The notes under the pieces were generated by a model. It was not told the DNA's origin, searched no databases, and worked only from the letters and a program-made list of their open reading frames with translations. This document shows, in pieces, positions 27,049 through 35,831 of a DNA stretch of 64,000 bases. The stretch is from an uncultured Clostridia bacterium (GTDB lineage: Bacteria; Bacillota; Clostridia; Lachnospirales; Lachnospiraceae), in assembly GCA_937895705.1 (NCBI GenBank), contig CALBKM010000037.1, positions 22,448 to 86,447 of the forward strand. Direction: 5' to 3'. Both the position numbers and the translations under genes were made by a program. Within the stretch, counting starts at the first letter, position 1. Each line of letters begins with the position of its first letter.

Positions 27049-28956
27049 ATGTTCACACTAGAGGAGCTGCTTTCGAAAAGGAATCAAAGAGACGCGCTGC
27101 TTCACTTGCAGAATAAAGGAGAAAGCCGTGGGGCGGACGGTATGCAGGTTTCGGAGTTTGAAGAATACTGGAAGTTGAATGGGGAACGGATTATACAGGA
27201 GATAAGAACCGGAAGTTATGAGCCGGCTGTGATTGAGAATTTTGAGGTGATAAGCGGAAAAGGAAAGGTACGAACCTTATCCAATTTGGCAGTGACGGAC
27301 CGTTTTATTACCAGGATGTTGGCACAGAAATTTCGTCGGTATCTAGAACCGATATTTTTGGAAAACAGTTATGCTTATCAGGAAGGAAAAGGGATTTTGG
27401 ATGCCGTGATGAAGGCAAAACAGTATATGGAGTCGGAAAAACTGTATTTGGCGGAAATCGACTTAAAGAATTATTTTGACACGATTCCGTTAGAACGTTT
27501 GGAGGCATTATTGGATGAAAGGTTTTCCGATAAAGCGGTGGTGTCTCTGGTGAGAAAATATTTGTATTGTAAAATAGAAAAGGACAATTACATAGAGAAT
27601 AAGACCAAAGGTCTTGTGCAGGGAAGCTCCTGTAGTCCGGTTTTGAGTAATTTATATCTTCATCCGTTGGATTGCTGGATGGAGGAAAGAGGCCTTAGCT
27701 GGATACGCTTCGCAGATAACATCTATGTCTTTGAGCCCGATATTCAGACGGCAACGGAAACATATAATACATTGTGCAGAAAGATTACAGAGGAGTATGC
27801 TGTTGAAATTAACAGTGGGAAAAGTGGAGTGTATGAAGCTATTGACCGACGCATCCTCGGATATGAGTTTTATAAGCGTAAGGGCGGAATTGAAGTAAGG
27901 AAATACAAGTATAAACAGGTGGAAACGCATGGAAAGTGGCACAGTTGTGTTGTTCGAAAGGTGAATAAAGAATATCATATTGTGCAAGACGGAATCTTGA
28001 ACAAAAAGGACTACTCACTTTTATTTGAAAACGAAGAAAAGAAGCATCATATTCCGGTAGAGGCGGTGGAACAGCTGAATTTATACGGAGAAGTTACGTT
28101 GACCACCGGGGTGTTCAAAACACTTGCCGAAAAGAATATACGTTGTGCCGTTTTTGATAAATACGGGATGCTTGAAGGGTATTTTATTCCCAAAGGATAT
28201 ACAAATTCTGCGTGTACATTTTTGAAGCAGTGTGAGATTTATCAGAATGGCGAAAAACGCCTGGAACTGGCAAAACAGATGGAACTGGCCGGACTTCACA
28301 ATATGCGGGCGAATGTCCGGTATTATGACAAGAAGAAACCGCAACCGGAATTAAAGGGAACCGAGTCTGACTTGGGAGGGTATATGGAACAGATTCGAAC
28401 CGCAAGAACGGTGGAGGAGCTACTGTTGATTGAAGCAAGAGCAAGACAGAAGTATTATGGTTTTTTCAATTATGTGCTGAAACAGGAAGGCTTTTCCTTT
28501 GAGAAAAGAACGAAACAACCGCCTCAGGACCCGTTGAATGCATTGATTAGTTTTGGGAATACACTGTTGTATAATCGTTTTCTGCAAGGAATCTGGAAAA
28601 CTTCTTTGGACCCAAGGGTGGGAATTGTACATGCCACGAATCAGCGGAGCTTTAGCCTGAATTTGGACTTTGCGGATATCTACAAGCCAATTATTGTGGA
28701 CAGGGTGATTTTTTCATTGATTAATTTATATCAAATAAAACCAGAGGAGGATTTTGAACTGAGAGAAACCGGCGGAGTGTATTTGAATAAGCAAGGGAAG
28801 AGAACTTTTCTTGAGCAATTTGAGCAAAAGCTGTCAGATCGAATCAAAGTGAAGGGAAAGGAATATACCTATGGGCAGTTGATGGATGAAGAGGTGCGAG
28901 GCTTTTTGCGCGGTGTTATGGGGAAGGAAAAGTATAAACCTTATAAGTATTATTAA
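27049..28956 (+). CDS. cas1: Reverse transcriptase-Cas1 fusion protein
   Basis: 635 residues. Residues 1-290 are a group II intron-like reverse transcriptase: motif A DLKNYFD (D138, D144), motif B GLVQGSSCSPVLSNLYL, and motif C as FADN (F221-N224) in place of the usual YADD. Residues about 300-635 are Cas1, with likely metal ligands E462 (LIEARARQKYYGFF), H528 (GIVHATNQRSFSL) and D543 (DFADIYKPI). Such fusions take up spacers from RNA. No Cas6 domain is fused. AAGGAGG 7 bases before the ATG. The Asn in motif C is unusual and is treated as a finding. Confidence 0.95.
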   Translation: MFTLEELLSKRNQRDALLHLQNKGESRGADGMQVSEFEEYWKLNGERIIQEIRTGSYEPAVIENFEVISGKGKVRTLSNLAVTDRFITRMLAQKFRRYLEPIFLENSYAYQEGKGILDAVMKAKQYMESEKLYLAEIDLKNYFDTIPLERLEALLDERFSDKAVVSLVRKYLYCKIEKDNYIENKTKGLVQGSSCSPVLSNLYLHPLDCWMEERGLSWIRFADNIYVFEPDIQTATETYNTLCRKITEEYAVEINSGKSGVYEAIDRRILGYEFYKRKGGIEVRKYKYKQVETHGKWHSCVVRKVNKEYHIVQDGILNKKDYSLLFENEEKKHHIPVEAVEQLNLYGEVTLTTGVFKTLAEKNIRCAVFDKYGMLEGYFIPKGYTNSACTFLKQCEIYQNGEKRLELAKQMELAGLHNMRANVRYYDKKKPQPELKGTESDLGGYMEQIRTARTVEELLLIEARARQKYYGFFNYVLKQEGFSFEKRTKQPPQDPLNALISFGNTLLYNRFLQGIWKTSLDPRVGIVHATNQRSFSLNLDFADIYKPIIVDRVIFSLINLYQIKPEEDFELRETGGVYLNKQGKRTFLEQFEQKLSDRIKVKGKEYTYGQLMDEEVRGFLRGVMGKEKYKPYKYY

Positions 28957-28967
28957 CCATAACGGTA

Positions 28968-29240
28968 AAAAAGTCGGTCTATCTCGGAAAGCGCTTAAAC
29001 AGCGGGTTTTAGGGATGTCGGAGAGGTTGAATCGGGAAGAAAACAGGCTAAAAACCGGTAAAAAACAATAAAAAGTCGGTCTACCGACAGCCTTAGATTC
29101 CGCAGGTGGGAGAATGGAGTGTTTACAATGGTTTGCGGGATATTTGATATTTGAGGTAGACCGACTTTTTTTGAGAAAAAACTTGCCAAAAGAAGGGAAA
29201 GTGAGTATAATTGCTTTTAGAAACACTGTAAATACAGTTG
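28968..29240 (+). promoter_or_regulatory. CRISPR leader 2, duplicate of leader 1
   Basis: Starts 12 bases after the RT-Cas1 stop. AAAAAGTCGGTCTATC at 28968-28983, AAAAAGTCGGTCTACC at 29070-29085 and the inverted GGTAGACCGACTTTTT at 29155-29170; the second and third form a perfect 16-bp stem. The distal 60 bases (ACTTGCCAAAA, GAGTATAATTGC, AGAAACACTGTAAATACAGTT) match leader 1. GAGTATAAT is a likely -10 for array 2. No gene is seen here on either strand. Confidence 0.75.
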
Positions 29241-29770
29241 GTTGTACCTTACCTATGAGGAATTGAGACTTTTTTATATTATTGTTTACTAACTAGTGCA
29301 AGGGAATCTCCCGTTGTACCTTACCTATGAGGAATTGAAACCTTCAACACACTGCAGAACTTCCTGACAAGAACTAGTTAGTTGTACCTTACCTATGAGG
29401 AATTGAGACGGACTACATTACTGTAAGACCTTTTGTTCCTGATATCGTTGTACCTTACCTATGAGGAATTGAGACAGCATTCGTGTACTTTAACGATTTC
29501 TCGCTGTACATCATAAATAAGTTGTACCTTACCTATGAGGAATTGAGACTTCCTTATCGGAAATCGTTGCTGCCTGTGCCTTGGTAGCAGAGCTACCAAA
29601 GTTGTACCTTACCTATGAGGAATTGAAACCTTCATAAGTCTACCTCCTGCTAATAAGCTTGGTGCAATACAATAGTGTTGTACCTTACCTATGAGGAATT
29701 GAAACACTGCCACGATTATTGCGGCGAAAAAACTTTTTTTCGCTGTACCTTATCCGGAAGGAACCGAACT
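29241..29770 (+). CRISPR. CRISPR array 2: seven repeats plus a degenerate end repeat
   Basis: Same 29-bp repeat as array 1 at 29241, 29313, 29381, 29447, 29521, 29601 and 29677, with a decayed copy (GCTGTACCTTATCCGG...) at 29742-29770. Repeats 1, 3, 4 and 5 end GAGAC; repeats 2, 6 and 7 end GAAAC as in array 1. Spacers are 43, 39, 37, 45, 51, 47 and 36 bases. No spacer is shared with array 1. The last spacer has a GCGAAAAAA/TTTTTTTCGC hairpin. Confidence 0.97.
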
Positions 29771-29869
29771 GTATATTGAAATTGGAGCCGGTTTATCGAC
29801 ACATGAATGTGTTCTTTTGCTTCTTGCAAAGGAACGCATTTTCTTTTTGCGGGAATTCCCTTAAAACGC

Positions 29870-29899
29870 TTGATAAAGCGCGGTGAAATATGATAGTAT
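29870..29899 (+). promoter_or_regulatory. Probable promoter of the MORN-repeat gene
   Basis: TTGATA (29870-29875), an 18-base spacer and TAGTAT (29894-29899), 85 bases before the coding start. The stretch 29771-29983 holds no other feature I can support. Confidence 0.45.
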
Positions 29900-29983
29900 T
29901 AACATAGTGTAATAATTTGTAAGAAGATGGGGCGGAACTGGAAAAAGCGAAGCAATTACAAAAGACAGAGAGGAGATACGAAG

Positions 29984-30631
29984 ATGGCGACGTCAAAAGG
30001 AAAGATGACTTTTGATGATGGAAGAGAGTACGAGGGTGAGTTTGAAAACGGAAAGTTCCATGGACAAGGTGTGTTACGTTTTGCGGATGGCGGCCGGTAT
30101 GAGGGGCTGTTTGAAAATGGGGACTACAAAGAAGGGAAGTTTTTCTATAAATCCGGTGCCGTGTATGAGGGTGGTTTTAAGAATAATAAAAGAGAAGGAA
30201 AAGGAAAATTTGTTTACAGTAGCGGTTCTGTATATGAAGGAAACTTTGTAAATGACGCTAGAGACGGCATAGGGAAGATAGTTTATAAATCCGGTGACGT
30301 ATATGCCGGAGAGTGGCAAAATGATGAATGTAAGGGTTTTGGAGTCTATAAGTTTGCCGACGGTGGTATCTATCAAGGTCAGTTTGCTAATGGAAAATTA
30401 AACGGTATGGGCAAGATGACATATGCGGACGGGTCGGTTTATGAAGGGAATTGGAAGGATAATAAGAAGGTGCCGTATGACTATATGTGGCCGGACGGAA
30501 GCTATTATATGGGACCTATGATGGACGGGGTACCATCCGGAATCGGTACCCGCCATTATCCGGACGGTCGGGTTGTGAAAGGATTGTGGCAGAAAGGCTA
30601 CTTCGTTTATGCGGAGAGGGACACGGATTAA
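29984..30631 (+). CDS. MORN-repeat protein
   Basis: 215 residues from ATG 29984 (AGGAG 8 bases before; an in-frame ATG at 29927 lacks a site). Eight or nine MORN repeats of about 23 residues fill the protein, e.g. YEGEFENGKFHGQGVLRFAD, YEGNFVNDARDGIGKIVYKS and YQGQFANGKLNGMGKMTYAD. MORN repeats form extended beta sheets used for dimerisation or membrane and protein contacts. No enzyme domain or signal peptide. It precedes the AAA/VirD4-like pair and may belong to the same transcript (52-base gap). Confidence 0.88.
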   Translation: MATSKGKMTFDDGREYEGEFENGKFHGQGVLRFADGGRYEGLFENGDYKEGKFFYKSGAVYEGGFKNNKREGKGKFVYSSGSVYEGNFVNDARDGIGKIVYKSGDVYAGEWQNDECKGFGVYKFADGGIYQGQFANGKLNGMGKMTYADGSVYEGNWKDNKKVPYDYMWPDGSYYMGPMMDGVPSGIGTRHYPDGRVVKGLWQKGYFVYAERDTD

Positions 30632-30683
30632 TCTTCGGATTGAATGAAGTTTACAAGGGATGAGGACTTAAAGGAGGACACGA

Positions 30684-31559
30684 ATGAACGATTATTTAAA
30701 GGAGCTTCGGCAGTTGCCGGAACTCGGATCTTTGGATACGGTTCTTGAGAAATGGGAGCTGTTGCGTATGCGTATGCAGGCAGGGTGTGTGAAGACAAGA
30801 AATTTACTTCCGGAGCTTTTCCTGCAAGGAACTCCGGGAGTCGGAAGAAGTCATCTTCTGGCTCTTTTGTCGTCTTATTTGAGAGAATCGGAGCTGCTTG
30901 CTTTTCAAGGGGAGAGGGAATTCATCGAATTCCGGTTTGAGTATTGTTCCGAGGACGAATCCTTTAAGGAATTGAATCGTTTTGTAAACAAATTGTCGGA
31001 TGCAGCGGGATATCGGAGTAGGTACAAAGGCGTTATTTGTATTGAATTGGATGAGTGGATAGAGCGTTTTAAGGAACGGTATTTTTCCGTGTTTACGGAG
31101 TATCTGGAGGAACATTGCGAGGATTGGCTGCTAATCTTTTCCGTAAACGGCGGAGAGGAAAAGAAAATCGAAGAGTTGTGTTCCTATCTTTCCATGTATT
31201 TCCGGTTGGATCCGGTGGTGTTGTCCGTGCCGACGAGTGAGGAGTACTTGGACTATCTCGGTGTTTTTTTGGAAGAACAGTCTTTTGCGTTGTCTGAGGA
31301 AGCGAAGCAGGTTCTTAGGCGGAGTGTAGAGGTGTTAAAGACAAGTCCGTTATTTGATGGTTACAAGAGCATTAATCGTCTGGGAATGGATATTGCATAC
31401 GAAAAGTATACCGGTGAGGTGTTTTGGAGCAGCGTGATTAACGAAGCCGATGTGGAGATGTTTTCACCGGGCAGCAGGTATATTCAGGGAATGTTGAAAA
31501 ACTACAGTAAAAAGCAACCGATGGGTTTTGTGTACGGAGGGGATACAGATGATAAGTAA
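30684..31559 (+). CDS. AAA-type ATPase with altered Walker A
   Basis: 291 residues. The P-loop reads FLQGTPGVGRSHLLALL (about residues 49-65), where the usual lysine is replaced by arginine (GXXGXGRS). A Walker B-like strand is VICIELDEWIERF. The rest resembles the helical lid of DnaC or IstB-like AAA proteins, but the family is not certain. The K to R change may lower hydrolysis. Its end overlaps the VirD4-like gene by 11 bases, so the two are probably partners. Confidence 0.55.
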   Translation: MNDYLKELRQLPELGSLDTVLEKWELLRMRMQAGCVKTRNLLPELFLQGTPGVGRSHLLALLSSYLRESELLAFQGEREFIEFRFEYCSEDESFKELNRFVNKLSDAAGYRSRYKGVICIELDEWIERFKERYFSVFTEYLEEHCEDWLLIFSVNGGEEKKIEELCSYLSMYFRLDPVVLSVPTSEEYLDYLGVFLEEQSFALSEEAKQVLRRSVEVLKTSPLFDGYKSINRLGMDIAYEKYTGEVFWSSVINEADVEMFSPGSRYIQGMLKNYSKKQPMGFVYGGDTDDK

Positions 31560-33057
31560 TGAATCCTATAAGTATGACAAATACATAGAAGACGGACACG
31601 GGGCCCGCTGGGCCTCTGCAGAAGAGATTAAGCGGGATGCGTTGGGCATCGATTTACAGGAAAAGAGTTACAAGGCGGCCGGAATTCCCGTAATCAGCGA
31701 CGGAAAGACGGCCTATGTGGATTCTGAGGACAGTCATGCCATTGTTTGGGGCTCTACCGGCTCGAAGAAGACACGCTTGTTTGTGTTGCCTATGACGAAT
31801 ATGTGTATCCGTGCAGGGGAGTCCTTTGTTGTGATGGACCCGAAGGGTGAGATTTATAAAAACAGCGTAAATAACGCAAAGGAAAACGGCTATAAGGTGA
31901 TTGTTCTGAATTTGCGCGATTTGGGGTGCGGTGACCGGTGGAATCCGTTAGGGATACCGTGTAAGCTGTATCGAGAGGGGAGGACGGACGAGGCAACCAA
32001 TATGGCCAACGATTTTGTGGACATCTTGATGGGGGACCGTAAGAACGAGAAGGATGTGTTCTGGCCGCAGATGGCGTCCAATTATCTTTTGGCACATATG
32101 TTGCTTTTGTTTTCCAAGGGCGACGAGAATGTGGTGAATATGAAGAGTGTAGCCCGGTTGTGTACGGCGGATGCCGAAAAGGGTCTAAAAGAATTGTTGC
32201 AGTATATGAACAAGAGTTCCATGGAGTACACGGCCTATAATGTGGTGTTGAACACGGCGGAACGGACCAGGTCCAGTATTACTTCTTACGCATATTCTGC
32301 GGTTTCCATGTTCAGTTCCCAGCAACAGCTGGCGGCTACGCTGGCGACGACCTCTTTCTCCATGGAAGCGATTGCAAAGGAAAAAACAGCGGTATATCTT
32401 GTGGTTCCGGATGAGAAGGAGACATATCACTTTTTGGCGTCCCTATTTGTAAAACAGTTGTATACCACCATGATCGGAGTGGCGCAAAAGGAAGAAAACG
32501 GACGGATTCCGGTAAGAATGAATTTTATTCTGGATGAGTTTTGTAACATGCCGACGATTCCGGATATGGTGTCCATGATAACGGCCGCAAGGTCGAGAAA
32601 TATGAGATTTTACTTGTTTGTACAGGGATTGCATCAGTTGAAGGGAAAGTACGAGGAGTGTGCGGAGACCATTAAGGGTAATTGCGACGACTGGTTTTTC
32701 CTTAACTCCCGCGAATATGAACTGTTGGACGAAATCAGCAAGCTGTGCGGAACAAGAAAGAAGAACGGCAGCGAGGAACCGCTTATTTCCACTTCCGAAC
32801 TGCAGCATCTGAGCAAGGAAAAGGGTGAATGTGTGGTTTTCTATCACAGAAATTATCCATTTGTAGCGCAATTGGCGGATATCTCCGAATATGAAATGTT
32901 TGCAAATCCGTGCAAGGGAAGCCGATGCGGGGAACCGTTTGAGGCAGCCTGCGATGTGGTGGATATGAACCGGCTTGCAAAGGCGTTCGGAGTAAAGACC
33001 GCAGAGGAAAAACGAAGAGAGCAGATAGAAAAGATTAGACAGTTGACAGAGAGATAA
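31549..33057 (+). CDS. VirD4/TraG-like ATPase without membrane segments
   Basis: 502 residues from ATG 31549 (GGAGGGG 6 bases before). GHGARWASAEEIKRDALGID is the TraG entry motif; Walker A is GSTGSKKTRL with a lysine in place of the last glycine; FVVMDPKGEIY and NFILDEFCNMPTIPDMVSMI (Walker B) complete the RecA-like domain, with RSRNMRFYLFVQGLHQLKGK. TraG couples DNA or protein cargo to a type IV secretion channel, but the usual two N-terminal TM helices are missing and no other secretion genes are nearby. Its role here is unknown. A terminator follows. Confidence 0.8.
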   Translation: MISNESYKYDKYIEDGHGARWASAEEIKRDALGIDLQEKSYKAAGIPVISDGKTAYVDSEDSHAIVWGSTGSKKTRLFVLPMTNMCIRAGESFVVMDPKGEIYKNSVNNAKENGYKVIVLNLRDLGCGDRWNPLGIPCKLYREGRTDEATNMANDFVDILMGDRKNEKDVFWPQMASNYLLAHMLLLFSKGDENVVNMKSVARLCTADAEKGLKELLQYMNKSSMEYTAYNVVLNTAERTRSSITSYAYSAVSMFSSQQQLAATLATTSFSMEAIAKEKTAVYLVVPDEKETYHFLASLFVKQLYTTMIGVAQKEENGRIPVRMNFILDEFCNMPTIPDMVSMITAARSRNMRFYLFVQGLHQLKGKYEECAETIKGNCDDWFFLNSREYELLDEISKLCGTRKKNGSEEPLISTSELQHLSKEKGECVVFYHRNYPFVAQLADISEYEMFANPCKGSRCGEPFEAACDVVDMNRLAKAFGVKTAEEKRREQIEKIRQLTER

Positions 33058-33085
33058 GAGTTTTTACATAAACAGAAGCTGATGG

Positions 33086-33117
33086 CACTCTCGGGTGGAA
33101 ATCCGGGGGTGTTTTTT
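33086..33117 (+). terminator. Rho-independent terminator after the VirD4-like gene
   Basis: CACTCTCGG (33086-33094) pairs with CCGGGGGTG (33103-33111) using G-U pairs, followed by TTTTTT. A TATAAT at 33120-33125 just after could be the -10 of the next gene. Confidence 0.8.
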
Positions 33118-33194
33118 GGTATAATAGGAAATGAGCGGGATGTAGAGACAAAGGCGAAGCAGGAATAGAAAGTGATAGAAAAGGCGGTGTGACT

Positions 33195-34223
33195 ATGCCC
33201 AAAGCAAACAACTATTATTACGATCAACTGAATAAAGAGCAGCAGAGAGTGTACTATGCCATGAAGGAAGGACTTCTGAATCTCCGGGATTCTTTTCCGG
33301 TGCCCATGCTTTCCCGGAAAGAGTTGTCGGATATTTACTTCATGATTCGTATGGACTGTCCGGAGATTTTTTACTCCGTAACTTTTACATATAAGTTTTA
33401 TCCGGATTCCACGGCGGTGGAACTGGTGCCGCAGTATCTTTTTACGAAGGATAAAATTAAGGAACATCGTCAGGCCATGGAGGCACGGGTGAAAAAGCTG
33501 GCCCGTCAGGCAGCGGAGTTGGATGAGAAGGGAAAGGAGCTTTTTATCCATGATTTTATTGTGAAGAATGTGAAGTATGATAAGTTAAAGAAGGAGTATT
33601 CCCACGAAATTATTGGGGCGCTGGGGAACGGAGTGGCGGTTTGCGAAGGAATGGCAAAGGCGGTAAAAATTCTTTGTGACGAGCTGAATATCTGGTGTAT
33701 TATTGCTTTGTCCGAAGCAAACCCGGACAAGGGAATCAAGTATAGGCATGCCTGGAATGTGATTCGAATCGGCGGGAAGTATTATCATCTGGATGCAACC
33801 TTTGATAACACGCTATCCAAAGACGATACGGTGCGGTACGACTATGTGAATTTGTCGGACAAGCAGATATTCCGGGACCATGAGCCGGTCATTTGGAAGG
33901 TGCCGGCCTGCAATGATAACGACGGGTTCTATTATAAGGAGAAGAAGCTTTCCTGGACCACCGCGGAGGAGGTGCAAAACCGGACAAAGCAGGCGGTAAA
34001 GAAGGGAAAAGTGCTTTTGTTTCATTGGCGGGGAGGGTATCTGACGAAGGAAATTCTTAAGGAGCTTTTGGACGTTTTTGATAAAGAAGCTCAGGCGAAA
34101 GGGAAGCGGGCATGCGTCTCCGTCAATTGGCCTCAGGCGGTACTGCGGGTGCGGTTTGAGGAGGGCGTCGGAAAAGAAATGATTGAGATGGAAGAGGCCA
34201 ACGAAGGGGAGAAGTATACGTAA
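33195..34223 (+). CDS. Transglutaminase-like fold protein
   Basis: 342 residues from ATG 33195. The cysteine/histidine/aspartate triad of transglutaminase-like proteases is visible: GVAVCEGMAKAVKILCDEL (Cys), KYRHAWNVIRIGGKYYHLDA (His and Asp), around residues 155-205. The enzyme class hydrolyses or cross-links peptide amides. No signal peptide, so cytoplasmic. The C-terminal 100 residues are unassigned. It has its own promoter and terminator. Confidence 0.75.
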   Translation: MPKANNYYYDQLNKEQQRVYYAMKEGLLNLRDSFPVPMLSRKELSDIYFMIRMDCPEIFYSVTFTYKFYPDSTAVELVPQYLFTKDKIKEHRQAMEARVKKLARQAAELDEKGKELFIHDFIVKNVKYDKLKKEYSHEIIGALGNGVAVCEGMAKAVKILCDELNIWCIIALSEANPDKGIKYRHAWNVIRIGGKYYHLDATFDNTLSKDDTVRYDYVNLSDKQIFRDHEPVIWKVPACNDNDGFYYKEKKLSWTTAEEVQNRTKQAVKKGKVLLFHWRGGYLTKEILKELLDVFDKEAQAKGKRACVSVNWPQAVLRVRFEEGVGKEMIEMEEANEGEKYT

Positions 34224-34263
34224 CCCGCCGTCGTGTCGCCGGACTTTGACCTCCGGCATAAGA

Positions 34264-34301
34264 AAGGTCTTCTATGAGTTTGTGTTATCATAGAAGACCT
34301 T
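34264..34301. terminator. Bidirectional hairpin terminator between convergent genes
   Basis: AAGGTCTTCTATGA (34264-34277) pairs perfectly with TCATAGAAGACCTT (34288-34301) over a 10-base loop. It lies between two converging genes and can end both transcripts; the plus side has a TTATTTGTTT tail. Confidence 0.8.
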
Positions 34302-34340
34302 ATTTGTTTACGAAAAAGTTTTAGGTATGCTATCGGCGAA

Positions 34341-35474
34341 TTACCAAATTCTATAATTTCCGCTCAGTGCCAAAAAGGCAAACATGTATAAGCAATTGTC
34401 GTAATAACGCCACTGGCCGGTGTTCATCGGCATATTCCAGAACCGCTCCACCCATTCTTTGCTATATTCGGTCTCGCCGGCCAGCACGGACTGCGCTACC
34501 GTTGCCGGTATGCCTAAGTTCTCGATCGGTTCTTCCTCCGCCTTTGTACCGTCAATCTCCCACTTATAGTAATAGCCTTTACGAGCATATTCCGCAAGAT
34601 ATCTTTGGATATTCTTGGCAGCGGCGCACTGGCCGATATCCTTGCCGAACCATTCATAATCCAGACCGATATTGGCTACGGTACGATAAGCATCACTAAA
34701 GAACCAGTCATGTCTTGTAGGCATCCAATCAAACTTTCTGCGCATCGGAGAACCGTCAAATTCCGCATATTCAGCACTGAAGCCCGTCACCGGATGACAA
34801 GCGTTTAACAGGTGCTCGCGGCTGATATCTGCGGCTTTTTTCCAAAACGCGCGGTCTTCTTCGTCTGCCCAAAGAGCAAACAGCTCATAGAAATGAGGCA
34901 AATGATAGGAAGGGTCCGTAAAGTCCATGCCCGGTACAAACATAATCTGGTAATTTTCCAGATTCCACATCGGAAGCTCTCCCGGACCGCCCTGGCCGTT
35001 ATGTAAGCAAGCCCGCAAGATTTCCCTGGCCTGCTCGGAATAGTTATAGATTCCTTCGCCGTCTCCCCAACGGTGAGAGGCAAAGAACAATGCCATTGCA
35101 AAAAATTCTTCTCCGTCGGATGCCGGACCGTCATCGTTCTTGGTTCCGTCGGTACCGCAACTCCAGGAAAAGAAGCCGCCGTTTCGTCCTGATTCCATAT
35201 ACATATAGGTTTTGGCCCATTTCCAAATTCGATCGAACTCTTCCTTCATATCCAGCTGAACACAGAACATCATTCCGTAAGACATACCCTCGGTACGTAC
35301 ATCGTTACTTCCTACGTCCATAATGTATCCCATATCTTCTCCTACGGGATAATACACTTGCTTGTCTTCTCCGCCATAAAAGAAAAACTGTTTGATTTCC
35401 TCTAAGCGTTTTGCTACGTCAGCTTCGTCAATTCCCATTTCTGCAAATACATTACGATATGTTTTTTTCTCCAT
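34341..35474 (-). CDS. Glycoside hydrolase family 8, reducing-end xylose-releasing type
   Basis: 377 residues; GGAGG 7 bases before the ATG. Family 8 residues are seen in NDVRTEGMSYGMMFCVQLDM (catalytic acid Glu of TEGMSYG) and GPASDGEEFFAMALFFASHR (catalytic Asp region). Length and the lack of a signal peptide fit the intracellular exo-oligoxylanase (Rex) that removes xylose from the reducing end of xylo-oligosaccharides. Substrate is inferred from the family. Confidence 0.87.
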   Translation of the reverse strand: MEKKTYRNVFAEMGIDEADVAKRLEEIKQFFFYGGEDKQVYYPVGEDMGYIMDVGSNDVRTEGMSYGMMFCVQLDMKEEFDRIWKWAKTYMYMESGRNGGFFSWSCGTDGTKNDDGPASDGEEFFAMALFFASHRWGDGEGIYNYSEQAREILRACLHNGQGGPGELPMWNLENYQIMFVPGMDFTDPSYHLPHFYELFALWADEEDRAFWKKAADISREHLLNACHPVTGFSAEYAEFDGSPMRRKFDWMPTRHDWFFSDAYRTVANIGLDYEWFGKDIGQCAAAKNIQRYLAEYARKGYYYKWEIDGTKAEEEPIENLGIPATVAQSVLAGETEYSKEWVERFWNMPMNTGQWRYYDNCLYMFAFLALSGNYRIW

Positions 35475-35565
35475 GGCAACCTCCTTGTGTATATGATATG
35501 TAATATTCTTATCACATAGGGTAAACCTTGAAAAAACTTCGTTTTTCCTCGGTCGCTTCGCTTCG

Positions 35566-35624
35566 GAAATACCTGAAACAATCCCTGTTCAAACGAGTTT
35601 GGCAGTGATTCTTTCAGGTATTTC
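35566..35624. repeat. Long imperfect inverted repeat in intergenic region
   Basis: GAAATACCTGAAA (35566-35578) and TTTCAGGTATTTC (35612-35624) form a perfect 13-bp stem. Inside it, CAAAC and GTTTG make a second small stem, and CGCTTCG occurs on both flanks. The element occupies the 357-base gap between the GH8 gene and the flavodoxin-like genes. It could be a repeated genomic element or a terminator; no coding frame is supported here. Confidence 0.6.
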
Positions 35625-35760
35625 GCTTCGCCCTTTGCGTATATTATATCATGTTTGGGAGATATATGGAAGCAAAAAAATATACATAGTAAACGTTAAT
35701 GTTTGAACAAATGAGTGTTATGTTTAATCTGTTTTTAATCTTTTTCTAATTGTTCTTTTC

Positions 35761-35790
35761 TTGAAAGGTACTTTATGGGTATGGTAAGAT
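35761..35790 (+). promoter_or_regulatory. Promoter of the flavodoxin-like pair
   Basis: TTGAAA (35761-35766), an 18-base spacer and TAAGAT (35785-35790), 41 bases before the first start codon. Confidence 0.55.
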
Positions 35791-35831
35791 AAGCGGGAGA
35801 TTTCATTCGGATGAAAAAAGGAGATTGGAAT

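Noticed and set aside
30684..34223. A second integrative element around the TraG-like gene
   Set aside because: No recombinase, relaxase, direct repeats or target-gene disruption is visible around 29800-34300.
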